Below are positions 6,959 to 14,443 of a stretch of 15,073 nt of DNA, piece after piece. Source of the DNA: CAYGTS01 sp964352905 (GTDB lineage Bacteria; Pseudomonadota; Gammaproteobacteria; JAHCLG01); contig CAYGTS010000061.1 of the NCBI GenBank assembly GCA_964352905.1, forward strand, positions 1 through 15,073. Reading direction: 5' to 3'. Position 1 is the first letter of the stretch. Every line of letters begins with the position of its first letter. The notes under the pieces were generated by a model, which ran no database searches, was not told the origin of the DNA, and saw only the letters and a list, made by a program, of their open reading frames with translations. The translations under genes were made by a program, and so were the position numbers.

Positions 6959-8809
6959 ATGGGTATACGATTAAATAATATCAAAGGGCTTTTTAAAGAT
7001 ACACGTACGCGAGTGGTGATTATCTTTACGATTGTAATTTTGTTGCTCACTATTATTATCGGTATCGTATCGCTTTCCAATCGGTTAGCAGGGCCACGTG
7101 GTGGGGCTGATGTGCCAAATGTAGCAGGTGCTATTAAATCAATCCCAGGTGGCGATGATGTCCCACAAGAATACGTTAAGCTCCAAACTTATCAAAATCA
7201 ATATAATGCCGAACAAGCCCTTAAATCCGGTGAAAGTGCTGTTCCGACTATCATGCAATCAAGTTATTTAAGCCCAGAAGCCCTTTTAGCGGGATCCTTG
7301 AAAAAAGGTTCAGCAGATCAAGCGCAACAAAATGGCTCGCAAGGGAGTACCGCCGGTACAACTGGTTCTAGTTTGGGTGGAGGCAGTACTGCTAACGGTA
7401 ATACGGGATTAGCATTAAATTATGGTTTAGGCGGTGCAAGTGCTGGCGCGGGAGCAGGTACTGGTGCGGGAGCAGGTACTGGCGCGGGNNNNNNNNNNNN
7501 NNNNNNNNNNNNNNNNNNNNNNNNNNNNNNNNNNNNNNNNNNNNNNNNNNNNNNNNNNNNNNNNNNNNNNNNNNNNNNNNNNNNNNNNGGTGCAGGCACA
7601 GGCGCTGCAGGCAGTGGTTTAGGTGCAAGCGGTGCAGGCACAGGCGCTGCGGGTAGTGGTTTAGGCGCAAGCGGTGCAGGCAGAGAAGCGGGAGCTAATG
7701 GTGGCAGTAGCAATGTTCCTATTACTGGTCTTACAACCAATGGTACTGGTAGCAATGGCACAGGTGCAAGCGGCATGGGAAATGATGGAGCTGGCACGAA
7801 CGCTGCTGGGACCAACGGGAGAGGTGTGAACGGCGCGGGAACCGCAGCGATAACTGGGTTAGGCCCTGCTGCTGATGCTGGTGGGCTTGGTTTGGGAAGT
7901 TTAAGCAATCAAGCTTTTAATGGGCCAGGTACAGCAGATAGTGGGGCAAATACCGCCAGTGATTATCAAAACCAGCTTGATCGCATCAGGCATCAGCAGC
8001 TAGCTCAAATGAATCAACAACAGATTTCTGATCAAAAAGATGCGATTCAAAGCGCAATGGCGGCGCAAGCAACGCAACTATTTACTGCTTGGTTACCGCC
8101 ACCAACGCAAGTTTATACAGAAGGTACACCAGCAAAAGAGAAAAATGGCGGGAAAGCGGGTGCTGCGGGCAGTGGAGGTCAATCAGCCGCAGGCCAAGGC
8201 AATGGTGGTGCTGGAGGCGCATCAGCTCAAACACCTATCATTAAATCAGGTTCAGTTCTTTTTGGAGCGCTCATAACTTCTGTTAATAGTGATCAAAATG
8301 GTCCTGTCTTGGCAAGAGTTGTTACGGGTAAGTTTAAAGGTGCAAAACTGATAGGCCGATTTGAACCGACTAACAACAATACGGCAACGGGCGCTGATAA
8401 ATTAACTATTACCTTTAGCTCGATGACATTACCCTCTGTGCCAGTCACGATTGATATCAACGCAGTAGCCATCGATCCTGATACGGCCAGAACAGCGTTA
8501 TCAACTTACACCGATCATCATTATTTATTGCGTTATGGTACATTATTTGCGTCTGCTTTCCTTGAAGGCTATGCCCAGGCTTTAACGCAATCGGGTGCTA
8601 CCACTACGATCCAACCGACCGGGACCACAACTTTTTCTTTTCCGTCTTTGAGTGGAAAACAAAAATTTGCAGTGGCACTTGGCACAGTAGGCGATCGTTA
8701 TAGTAGTGTTTTAGGAAGTACCTTTACAATGCCCCCCACTGTCTACGTTAAGTCAGGTACAGGAATTGGGATTTTATTTTTAAACGATGTATTACCAGCA
8801 TCTCAATAG
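6959..8809 (+). CDS. icmE: Dot/Icm channel protein IcmE (DotG), VirB10/TrbI-like, repeat region broken by a gap
   Basis: DotG spans the envelope and links the inner membrane to the DotH outer-membrane ring. A membrane segment is at about 19-39. A long Gly/Ala/Ser/Thr-rich low-complexity region follows (about 115-310), then a coiled, Gln-rich stretch, then a C-terminal VirB10/TrbI-like domain (about 428-616). The low-complexity part holds an 18-base tandem repeat before the 100-N gap and a 42-base tandem repeat after it. The 616 apparent residues include 34 unknown ones, and the true length is not known. Legionella DotG is over 1000 residues, so this protein is either truly shorter or collapsed in assembly. 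I prefer ATG 6959 (AGGA at 6944-6947 upstream) to the in-frame TTG at 6950, which overlaps the icmK stop. The N-terminus RLNNIKGLFKDTRTRV fits the family. Confidence 0.9.
   Translation: MGIRLNNIKGLFKDTRTRVVIIFTIVILLLTIIIGIVSLSNRLAGPRGGADVPNVAGAIKSIPGGDDVPQEYVKLQTYQNQYNAEQALKSGESAVPTIMQSSYLSPEALLAGSLKKGSADQAQQNGSQGSTAGTTGSSLGGGSTANGNTGLALNYGLGGASAGAGAGTGAGAGTGAXXXXXXXXXXXXXXXXXXXXXXXXXXXXXXXXXXGAGTGAAGSGLGASGAGTGAAGSGLGASGAGREAGANGGSSNVPITGLTTNGTGSNGTGASGMGNDGAGTNAAGTNGRGVNGAGTAAITGLGPAADAGGLGLGSLSNQAFNGPGTADSGANTASDYQNQLDRIRHQQLAQMNQQQISDQKDAIQSAMAAQATQLFTAWLPPPTQVYTEGTPAKEKNGGKAGAAGSGGQSAAGQGNGGAGGASAQTPIIKSGSVLFGALITSVNSDQNGPVLARVVTGKFKGAKLIGRFEPTNNNTATGADKLTITFSSMTLPSVPVTIDINAVAIDPDTARTALSTYTDHHYLLRYGTLFASAFLEGYAQALTQSGATTTIQPTGTTTFSFPSLSGKQKFAVALGTVGDRYSSVLGSTFTMPPTVYVKSGTGIGILFLNDVLPASQ
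7445..7488 (+). repeat. 18-base tandem repeat in icmE (GAGAGT unit)
   Basis: Two full units (7445-7462 and 7463-7480) and a partial third unit encode the hexapeptide GAGAGT. The array runs straight into the N gap, so the number of copies is unknown. The units differ by single third-position bases. Confidence 0.8.
7489..7588. other. assembly gap of 100 N inside icmE
   Basis: Exactly 100 N, the usual placeholder for a gap of unknown length. Tandem repeats on both sides explain why assembly broke here. The reading frame before and after the gap happens to agree with 100 bases, which has a one-in-three chance of occurring by accident and does not prove the size. Confidence 0.97.
7589..7681 (+). 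repeat. 42-base tandem repeat in icmE (14-residue unit)
   Basis: Two near-identical units (7589-7630 and 7631-7672) encode GAGTGAAGSGLGAS. They differ at only a few third positions. A third, diverging copy begins at 7673 (GAG then REAG). The units start in the gap-flanking sequence, so more copies may be missing. Confidence 0.85.
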
Positions 8810-8830
8810 ATTAAACTAGAGGCTATCACC

Positions 8831-9538
8831 ATGGTGCAAGAGACAGAAACAAAAGATAGTGAAGAATACAGTTATTCTGGCGATGCTTATTCAAATGAAT
8901 TCCCTGTGAAGAAAACCAATATTTTCCAAACAATGGTAGGCAAATTATCAAAGCAAAAAGGGCTTTTAGTCACGATAGGCTTTATCGTTATCATTTATGT
9001 TGTTTTTAAGATTATCAACTCAATTGAACATAGAGATAAAAATAACCAACAAACTGTTACCAAGACACAAGCCACAAAATTACAAGATACCACGGCTACA
9101 CCTGCTCAGGAACAACAGGTTCATGAACGTATCAATAATCTTCAAACAGAACATGCTGGGCAAAACGAAAAATTACAAGAACTGCAGACAAACGTGGCAA
9201 ATATTAACAAAAAAATGTATAATGTACAGGAAGCGGTTGCTAATTTAGAAGCAACTGTTGGGAGACTACAAAATATAATTCAACAAGTTATCATTGCAGA
9301 GCGAGCTGCTCGGCAAATGCGCATGAACAGATTACAGCACCACCCTGCAGCGCTCTACCACGTTTATGCCATTATACCTAATCGTGCGTGGTTACGAGAT
9401 GCAAAAGGAAATACGATAACGGTGAGGCCAGGGTCCTATTTACCCAGGATGGGTAGCGTAGTTGCTATTGATTCAGCAGCCGGCACTGTAACAATGGAGA
9501 ATGGTGTTAAGATAGGCTTTGCCCTTTATGATCGGTAA
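8831..9538 (+). CDS. icmG: Dot/Icm inner-membrane protein IcmG (DotF)
   Basis: Encodes 235 residues, a little shorter than the Legionella protein (about 269). An acidic cytoplasmic N-terminus (1-40) leads to one membrane segment (about 45-62), then a Gln/Thr-rich linker, a long heptad-like coiled-coil (about 95-155) and a compact C-terminal domain (about 175-235) with the typical 'IPNRAWL...G..ITVRPGSYLPRMG' pattern. DotF is a bitopic protein that joins the DotG/DotH part of the machine in the periplasm and has been reported to bind effectors at its cytoplasmic side. TAGAGG at 8817-8822 lies 8 bases before the ATG. The gene follows icmE after 21 bases. Confidence 0.92.
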   Translation: MVQETETKDSEEYSYSGDAYSNEFPVKKTNIFQTMVGKLSKQKGLLVTIGFIVIIYVVFKIINSIEHRDKNNQQTVTKTQATKLQDTTATPAQEQQVHERINNLQTEHAGQNEKLQELQTNVANINKKMYNVQEAVANLEATVGRLQNIIQQVIIAERAARQMRMNRLQHHPAALYHVYAIIPNRAWLRDAKGNTITVRPGSYLPRMGSVVAIDSAAGTVTMENGVKIGFALYDR

Positions 9539-9553
9539 TTCGGAGTAATAACA

Positions 9554-10102
9554 ATGTTGTTAACATTACTGGTGGATTGGCCAACTTTACAAACAATGCT
9601 AACAAGCATTGCATCAAATATTCCTGAGCTAAATGCGCTCGTCACTGGGCTAGCTTATGTCGCTGGCATGTATTTTTGCTTAAGAGGTGTTTATCAGCTA
9701 AAAGAATATGGTGAGCTTCGTACCATGATGTCTTCACAAACAAGTATCATGAAACCAACAATTACTTTACTTATTGCGGGTGTATTATTATATTTGCCTT
9801 CTATGTATCATATTGGTTTACAAACCGTATTTGGGCAAGCAGATCCGAGCCCATTAGCTTATAGCTCAGAAAATCCAGCTTCCTGGGATGGTATTGAAGC
9901 CGTAATTGTGCAGATTGTACAATTCGTTGGGCTTATCGCTTTTGTACGAGGTTGGTTTATCATGTCTGGATTAAGCGGTGGGCATGCACCGCATGGAACG
10001 TTTGGCAAAGGGATGACACATATTGTGGGGGGGATCCTCGCAATGAATATTATAGGATTTGTGCATGTCATGGAAAGCACAATTGGTATGACAGTTTCTT
10101 AA
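9554..10102 (+). CDS. icmC: Dot/Icm membrane protein IcmC (DotE)
   Basis: Encodes 182 residues (Legionella about 194). Strongly hydrophobic, with about four membrane segments (roughly 29-50, 72-88, 116-135 and 150-175). GGAG at 9542-9545 is the ribosome site. DotE is a small inner-membrane part of the Dot/Icm machine and belongs to the same family as DotP (IcmD), encoded next. The shared core is visible here: 'Y(V/I)AGM.F' in the first segment and 'LL(Y/F)LPS' in the second, in the same order in both proteins. The exact role of the family is not known. Confidence 0.9.
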   Translation: MLLTLLVDWPTLQTMLTSIASNIPELNALVTGLAYVAGMYFCLRGVYQLKEYGELRTMMSSQTSIMKPTITLLIAGVLLYLPSMYHIGLQTVFGQADPSPLAYSSENPASWDGIEAVIVQIVQFVGLIAFVRGWFIMSGLSGGHAPHGTFGKGMTHIVGGILAMNIIGFVHVMESTIGMTVS

Positions 10103-10115
10103 GAAATATTTTTAT

Positions 10116-10122
10116 GGGAGAG
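10116..10122 (+). promoter_or_regulatory. ribosome binding site deciding the icmD start
   Basis: GGGAGAG lies 9 bases before ATG 10132. It rules out the longer in-frame reading that begins inside icmC at 9952 and the ATG at 10114, which overlaps this site. Confidence 0.6.
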
Positions 10123-10131
10123 ATCGACAAG

Positions 10132-10527
10132 ATGAAAAGGTTAGCAAAAAGGCTACTGATTAAAGCAAATGTTCTCATGCTGGGGATTGTGGCTTATTTT
10201 CAAGTGGCAACAGTTTATGCTGATAATCAGAATTTAGGTGGCGTTGCTACGACTGTTATCGCCAACTTTGGTGAAATAGCGAAATTAATTACGGCAGGCT
10301 CTTACATTGCTGGTATGGGCTTTTTTATCGGTGCGATTCTAAAGTTTAAAGCACATAAAGATAACCCAACTCAAATACCTGTTGGTACGCCAATTGCGCT
10401 GATTTTTATTGCGGCTGCATTACTCTTTTTACCATCTATATTTGGTACCGTTGGTGGCACATTATTCTCAGGCGGTGGTACGACTGCTGGCGTAAGCGGT
10501 ATTACAAATTTTAAACAGTCATCATAG
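10132..10527 (+). CDS. icmD: Dot/Icm membrane protein IcmD (DotP)
   Basis: Encodes 131 residues from ATG 10132, equal to the usual DotP length. The N-terminus (about 1-30) looks like a signal peptide or first membrane segment, with a VYA|DN possible cleavage point. Two further membrane segments follow (about 50-65 and 85-105), separated by the highly typical loop FKAHKDNPTQIPVGTP. DotP is an inner-membrane component paralogous to DotE. Its TAG stop shares its last base with the GTG start of icmJ, so icmJ is probably translated by coupling. Confidence 0.93.
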   Translation: MKRLAKRLLIKANVLMLGIVAYFQVATVYADNQNLGGVATTVIANFGEIAKLITAGSYIAGMGFFIGAILKFKAHKDNPTQIPVGTPIALIFIAAALLFLPSIFGTVGGTLFSGGGTTAGVSGITNFKQSS

Positions 10528-11135
10528 TGTATCCGCTTGAGCTTACGATTAAGCCAGGTTTATGGCGAATGTTTGCAGCAAGAAAGACTGATCCTGCGTT
10601 TCAGTCTTTCAGCAAACGCGTGCTTGAAAGAGATTCGTATACATGCCAATACTGCGGCTTCCAAGCGCAAGAGTATCAAGAGGTCGTTAATCTTGATCAA
10701 AACTACAATCGCAATGTTTTATCAAACATGGTTACTGCGTGCTGTTTTTGCACGCAGTGTTTTTTTGTTGAAACAGTTGGCAAGAATGATTATGGCGGTG
10801 GTACGCTAGTTTATTTGCCTGAAATTAGCCAAAGTGACTTAAATGCTTTTTGTCATGTTTTGTTTTGTGCTATGTCAAATGCGACCGCTTATCAATCCAC
10901 AGCAGAGACATTATATCGCTCTTTTAAATTTCGTGCCCAAGCAGTAGAAGAACAATTTGGTCCAGGTACGTGTCGCCCGCCTATTTTTGGCCAGTTAGTG
11001 TTAGAATCAGCAAAAATCAATGAGAAGATAACAAAAGACATCTTAAAGAATTTGCGATTGTTACCATCACATGCAAAATTTAGAACGCAAATTGAAACGT
11101 GGGCGCAAGCAGCTATACAAGAGATACCAAGCTAG
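10527..11135 (+). CDS. icmJ: Dot/Icm coupling-complex protein IcmJ (DotN)
   Basis: Encodes 202 residues from a GTG start (Legionella about 208). A metal-binding pattern is clear: CxxC at residues 40/43 (CQYCGF) and a Cys cluster at 72, 73, 75 and 78 (CCFCTQC). Together with 'ERDSYTCQYCGFQA...VNLDQNYN' this resembles HNH-nuclease-like zinc-binding folds, and DotN has been described as structurally similar to these without known nuclease activity. In Legionella DotN binds the C-terminal region of DotL, which here is encoded by icmO. No good ribosome site precedes the GTG, which overlaps the icmD stop by one base, so translation is presumably coupled. Confidence 0.93.
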   Translation: MYPLELTIKPGLWRMFAARKTDPAFQSFSKRVLERDSYTCQYCGFQAQEYQEVVNLDQNYNRNVLSNMVTACCFCTQCFFVETVGKNDYGGGTLVYLPEISQSDLNAFCHVLFCAMSNATAYQSTAETLYRSFKFRAQAVEEQFGPGTCRPPIFGQLVLESAKINEKITKDILKNLRLLPSHAKFRTQIETWAQAAIQEIPS

Positions 11136-11175
11136 TACCATTTCAATTCGTAAATCTTATAAATAAAAGTTCCTT

Positions 11176-11180
11176 GGGGG
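11176..11180 (+). promoter_or_regulatory. ribosome binding site deciding the icmB start
   Basis: GGGGG (TTGGGGGAAAT context) ends 8 bases before ATG 11189. The longer in-frame reading from ATG 11099 would begin inside icmJ and lacks such a site. Confidence 0.55.
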
Positions 11181-11188
11181 AAATAACT

Positions 11189-14100
11189 ATGCCAAGCTTT
11201 ATTGATCCAATCCTGGATGGTATCGATAGTATACTTGCTTGGCTAACCACCTCATTAAAACAAACCACCGCGTCATATTGTGAATTACAAACAGCAGATT
11301 CGAAAGATGTGCTCGTGGCTCACGATGGATCATTGATTTCAATTATCAAAATAAGCGGCGTCACACAGTTAATTGGGAAAACGGAATTTGATCATCTAGT
11401 TGAAGGTTTAAGCAATTCGTTACAATCTGCAATGTCACGTGCAGGTCACACACTGCAAGTTTATTTTAACTATGAACGCGAGACAGTTAAAAAAACCTTG
11501 AATAGCATGTTGGCGCCAGCGCGAGCAACTGCAACAAAATTAAAATTAGACTTAGAAGATTTATTTAGTGAGAAAGTAAACTATCTAGCAAATTACTGTG
11601 CAGACGAAGAAGTCTTTTTAGTTTTATGGACTCGCCCTGATACCTTAACAAAAGAACAATTTGAGCGGGCGCAAAAAGATAAATCAAAGTACATTCGTGA
11701 AAATAAAATCCCAGCCTTTAAACATACACAAAATATATTAGCCTCAATTCCTGATTTACGTAACGCACATGAATCGTTTGTGAGATCATTAATCACGGAT
11801 CTCAATAATTTACACATACTTGCAAGGCTAGTTGATTCGCATGAATCGTTATATCACATAAGAATGTCAATTGATCCCGAATTCACCGACAGTGCTTGGA
11901 AACCTTTATTACCAGGTGATGAGATTCCAGCAGTGGCAATGAATAAATCATTTAAAGGTGAAATTTCAGATGTGATGTGGCCATCACTTGCAACCCAGCT
12001 ATTTCCAAGAGATGGTGAAATTCTTGATCTGCGTACAATAAGACTGGGTGATAGAATTTATTCAACAGTTTATATTGATCTATTTCCACGAGAAATAAAA
12101 GCGTTCGTACAACTATTTCAGCGAACGCTTTCAACACAAATTCCTTGGCGAATTTCATTTTTAATCGATAGTGATGGTGTAACAGGCTTAAGGCTACGTT
12201 CTTTTCTTGCGGCAACACTCAGTTGGACTTCTCCTTATAATCGGTTGATCAGTGATGCAACCAATTTGTTGCGCTACATTAAAGTGAATACCGATGACGC
12301 CGTTGTTAAATTACGTGTGGTTGCAGCAACTTGGGCAGAAGAAGGTGATGTTAGAACCTTGCGCACACGCACTGCGCAATTAGCTAAAGCCATTGAAGGT
12401 TGGGGAACTTGTGAGGTTTCTGAAATTTCAGGCGATCCCTTTGCGGGAACGGTTGCTAGCATGTTGGGGGTGAGCAGTCGTAGCGTTGCGACTCCTTCAG
12501 TTGCGCCCTTAAGTAGCGTTGTGGCAATGTTGCCAATGATGCGGCCTGCCTCCCCATGGAGTTATGGTGCGATATTATTTCGTTCGCCCGATGGCAAACC
12601 TTGGCCCTATCAACCGGGTTCCAGGCACCAAACGACTTGGATTGATTTAGTCTATGCAAGACCGGGTTCCGGTAAATCTGTTTTATCGAATGCGCTAAAT
12701 CTCGCTTTATGTTTATCAGCTGGGTTACAGCGCTTACCAAGAATTGCGATTGTCGATATTGGCCCTTCAAGTAGTGGTTTAATTTCGTTATTACGAGAGG
12801 CATTACCGGCTAATCAAAAACATTTAGTGGCTTACCACCGTTTACGCATGACGCCGGATTATGCGATTAATCCTTTTGACACACAGCTCGGATCACGCCT
12901 TCCAACCTCGCAAGAGCGTGCTTTTTTAGTTAATTTTTTAACCTTACTAGCAACACCGATTGGGGCTGAAAGACCTTATGACGGCATTACTGATATGGCT
13001 GGTCTGGTTATTGATCAACTCTATAAAGCCATGCAAGATGAAAATAATCCAACAACTTACGCTGCTGGTATAGAACCGCTAGTAGACGGTATCTTGGAAG
13101 AAATCAGCTTTGTTAAAGATCAACGTACGACATGGTGGGAAGTGACGGATGCCTTATTTTCAGCAGGATTTACGCATGAGGCGCTACTCGCTCAACGTTA
13201 TGCTGTACCACAATTGAGTGATGCGGTTTCTATTTGTCGTTCACAAGCAGTTGAAGATCTCTACGGCCAAATTATTGCACCAACCGGTGAATCACTTATC
13301 ACGGCTTTTGGGCGAATGATTTCTGCTGCTGTGCGCGAATACCCCATTTTATCGCGGGTCACCAGCTTTGATATTGGCGATGCCAGAGTGGTTTCATTGG
13401 ATTTAGATGAAGTCGCAAAAAGTGGTGGGGATGCCGCTGATCGCCAAACAGCAGTGATGTATATGTTAGCAAGATATACCTTGGCAAGACATTATTATCT
13501 AACAGAAGAAGCCTTAAGCGATATGCATGAGTCGTATCAAGAGTACCACAAGACAAGAATTTCAGAATTACGTGATGATCACAAACGGATTGTTTACGAT
13601 GAATTTCACCGCACATCTTCGGCAAAAGCTGTTCGCGATCAAGTGATTGTTGATATGCGTGAAGGCCGTAAGTGGCGCGTTGAAGTTGCCTTATTGTCAC
13701 AATCATTAGAAGATTTTGATTCGATTATGGTTGAATTTGCGACATCAATTTTCATCATGGATGCAGGACCTGCGCAAGCTGTTCACAAAACAGTTCAAAT
13801 ATTTGGTTTAACCGAAACCGCTGAAGTTGCATTACGAACGCGCGTACATGGCCCCAGTCAGCAAGGGGCTACTTTTTTGGCACAATTTGCAACCAAACAA
13901 GGGCTAAATACCCAATTGTTAACGTTAACCTTGGGGCCGGTTGAACTTTGGGCATTTAGCACGACAGTTGAAGACGTTAATATCCGCAATAAGCTTTACA
14001 AGCGCTTGGGTCCTGCTGAAGCGCGCCGCGTGTTAGCAACATTATTTCCTGGCGGCAGTATTGCTAAGTTAGTAGAAGATCGTTTAGCAGTCATTAAAGA

Positions 14101-14206
14101 AGACACCGGCTATATTGAAGAAGATGCAAAAACCAGTGTCATTGATGAATTAATCGCTGAAATTATGGAAGCCTACATGAAAAATCCGCAATTCAAAGGG
14201 TTATAA
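11189..14206 (+). CDS. icmB: Dot/Icm ATPase IcmB (DotO), VirB4 class
   Basis: Encodes 1005 residues, matching the Legionella protein (about 1009). DotO is the large VirB4-like ATPase at the cytoplasmic base of the Dot/Icm machine, where it works with DotB. The N-terminal half (about 1-470) is the membrane-complex-associated domain. The C-terminal half is the RecA-like motor, with Walker A ARPGSGKS at 490-497 (Ala in place of the first Gly) and Walker B-like IVYDEFHR with Asp-Glu at 804-805. No membrane segment is obvious. The start at 11189 gives the N-terminus MPSFIDPILDGIDSIL. The gene lies 53 bases after icmJ and is the last of the block in this window. Confidence 0.95.
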   Translation: MPSFIDPILDGIDSILAWLTTSLKQTTASYCELQTADSKDVLVAHDGSLISIIKISGVTQLIGKTEFDHLVEGLSNSLQSAMSRAGHTLQVYFNYERETVKKTLNSMLAPARATATKLKLDLEDLFSEKVNYLANYCADEEVFLVLWTRPDTLTKEQFERAQKDKSKYIRENKIPAFKHTQNILASIPDLRNAHESFVRSLITDLNNLHILARLVDSHESLYHIRMSIDPEFTDSAWKPLLPGDEIPAVAMNKSFKGEISDVMWPSLATQLFPRDGEILDLRTIRLGDRIYSTVYIDLFPREIKAFVQLFQRTLSTQIPWRISFLIDSDGVTGLRLRSFLAATLSWTSPYNRLISDATNLLRYIKVNTDDAVVKLRVVAATWAEEGDVRTLRTRTAQLAKAIEGWGTCEVSEISGDPFAGTVASMLGVSSRSVATPSVAPLSSVVAMLPMMRPASPWSYGAILFRSPDGKPWPYQPGSRHQTTWIDLVYARPGSGKSVLSNALNLALCLSAGLQRLPRIAIVDIGPSSSGLISLLREALPANQKHLVAYHRLRMTPDYAINPFDTQLGSRLPTSQERAFLVNFLTLLATPIGAERPYDGITDMAGLVIDQLYKAMQDENNPTTYAAGIEPLVDGILEEISFVKDQRTTWWEVTDALFSAGFTHEALLAQRYAVPQLSDAVSICRSQAVEDLYGQIIAPTGESLITAFGRMISAAVREYPILSRVTSFDIGDARVVSLDLDEVAKSGGDAADRQTAVMYMLARYTLARHYYLTEEALSDMHESYQEYHKTRISELRDDHKRIVYDEFHRTSSAKAVRDQVIVDMREGRKWRVEVALLSQSLEDFDSIMVEFATSIFIMDAGPAQAVHKTVQIFGLTETAEVALRTRVHGPSQQGATFLAQFATKQGLNTQLLTLTLGPVELWAFSTTVEDVNIRNKLYKRLGPAEARRVLATLFPGGSIAKLVEDRLAVIKEDTGYIEEDAKTSVIDELIAEIMEAYMKNPQFKGL

Positions 14207-14244
14207 CAGGGTGTTGCTTGCTTTATCCTATTGATTATTAGATG

Positions 14245-14268
14245 AAAAATGCAAGATCGGCATTTTTT
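14245..14268 (+). terminator. possible weak intrinsic terminator after icmB
   Basis: AAAAATGC (14245-14252) and GCATTTTT (14260-14267) form an 8-bp stem with a 7-base loop, and the right arm runs into a T tract. The stem is poor in G/C, so it would be a weak terminator. Its place 38 bases after the icmB stop is right for the end of the operon. Confidence 0.4.
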
Positions 14269-14269
14269 A

Positions 14270-14298
14270 TTGAAATTACCTGCAAGATCATGCATTAT
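14270..14298 (+). promoter_or_regulatory. possible sigma70 promoter for the RlpA-like gene
   Basis: TTGAAA (14270-14275) and CATTAT (14293-14298) are separated by 17 bases. The site follows the putative icmB terminator and would give a leader of about 140 bases before TTG 14444. This suggests separate transcription of the RlpA-like gene, but AT-rich DNA makes such matches frequent. Confidence 0.35.
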
Positions 14299-14349
14299 CC
14301 CGTCACCAAGCATTTTATTTCAATGCGTTTTTATCGCCAAATATAGCTG

Positions 14350-14368
14350 TTCCCAGCTACAGCGGGAA
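14350..14368. repeat. small palindrome in the rlpA upstream region
   Basis: TTCCC (14350-14354) pairs with GGGAA (14364-14368) around AGCTACAGC. The surrounding sequence (ATCGCCAAAT...TTCCCA.CTACAG, about 14334-14362) reappears in the same orientation at about 14969-14997 after the gene, so this is part of a dispersed repeat. Confidence 0.45.
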
Positions 14369-14383
14369 TTGCTGCTGAATGTG

Positions 14384-14408
14384 CCCTGCTACGGAGTGGG
14401 TAGTTACA
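14384..14408 (+). repeat. left copy of inverted repeat flanking the RlpA-like gene
   Basis: Begins CCCTGCTACGGAGTG. Its reverse complement matches 14947-14968 at 21 of 22 positions after a 3-base deletion. The two copies bracket the RlpA-like gene. Confidence 0.65.
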
Positions 14409-14430
14409 GTTTAGGCTGAGAAAAAAAAGT

Positions 14431-14435
14431 AGGAG
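14431..14435 (+). promoter_or_regulatory. ribosome binding site for the TTG start of the RlpA-like gene
   Basis: AGGAG lies 8 bases before TTG 14444, and no in-frame ATG occurs before the hydrophobic signal sequence, so the rare TTG start is favoured. Confidence 0.6.
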
Positions 14436-14443
14436 AAAATACA

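Noticed and set aside
7445..7681. CRISPR-like array in icmE
   Set aside because: The units are directly tandem, in frame and coding, with no spacers.
7420..7908. Proline-rich minus-strand ORF opposite icmE
   Set aside because: It is the reverse reading of the Gly/Ala-rich repeat, runs across the N gap, and lacks a ribosome site. It is a composition shadow.
9952..10131. Extension of icmD into icmC
   Set aside because: It would overlap icmC by about 150 bases and add residues with no family match. ATG 10132 has a good ribosome site and gives the usual length.
11099..11188. Extension of icmB into icmJ
   Set aside because: ATG 11189 has a GGGGG ribosome site and yields the usual DotO length.
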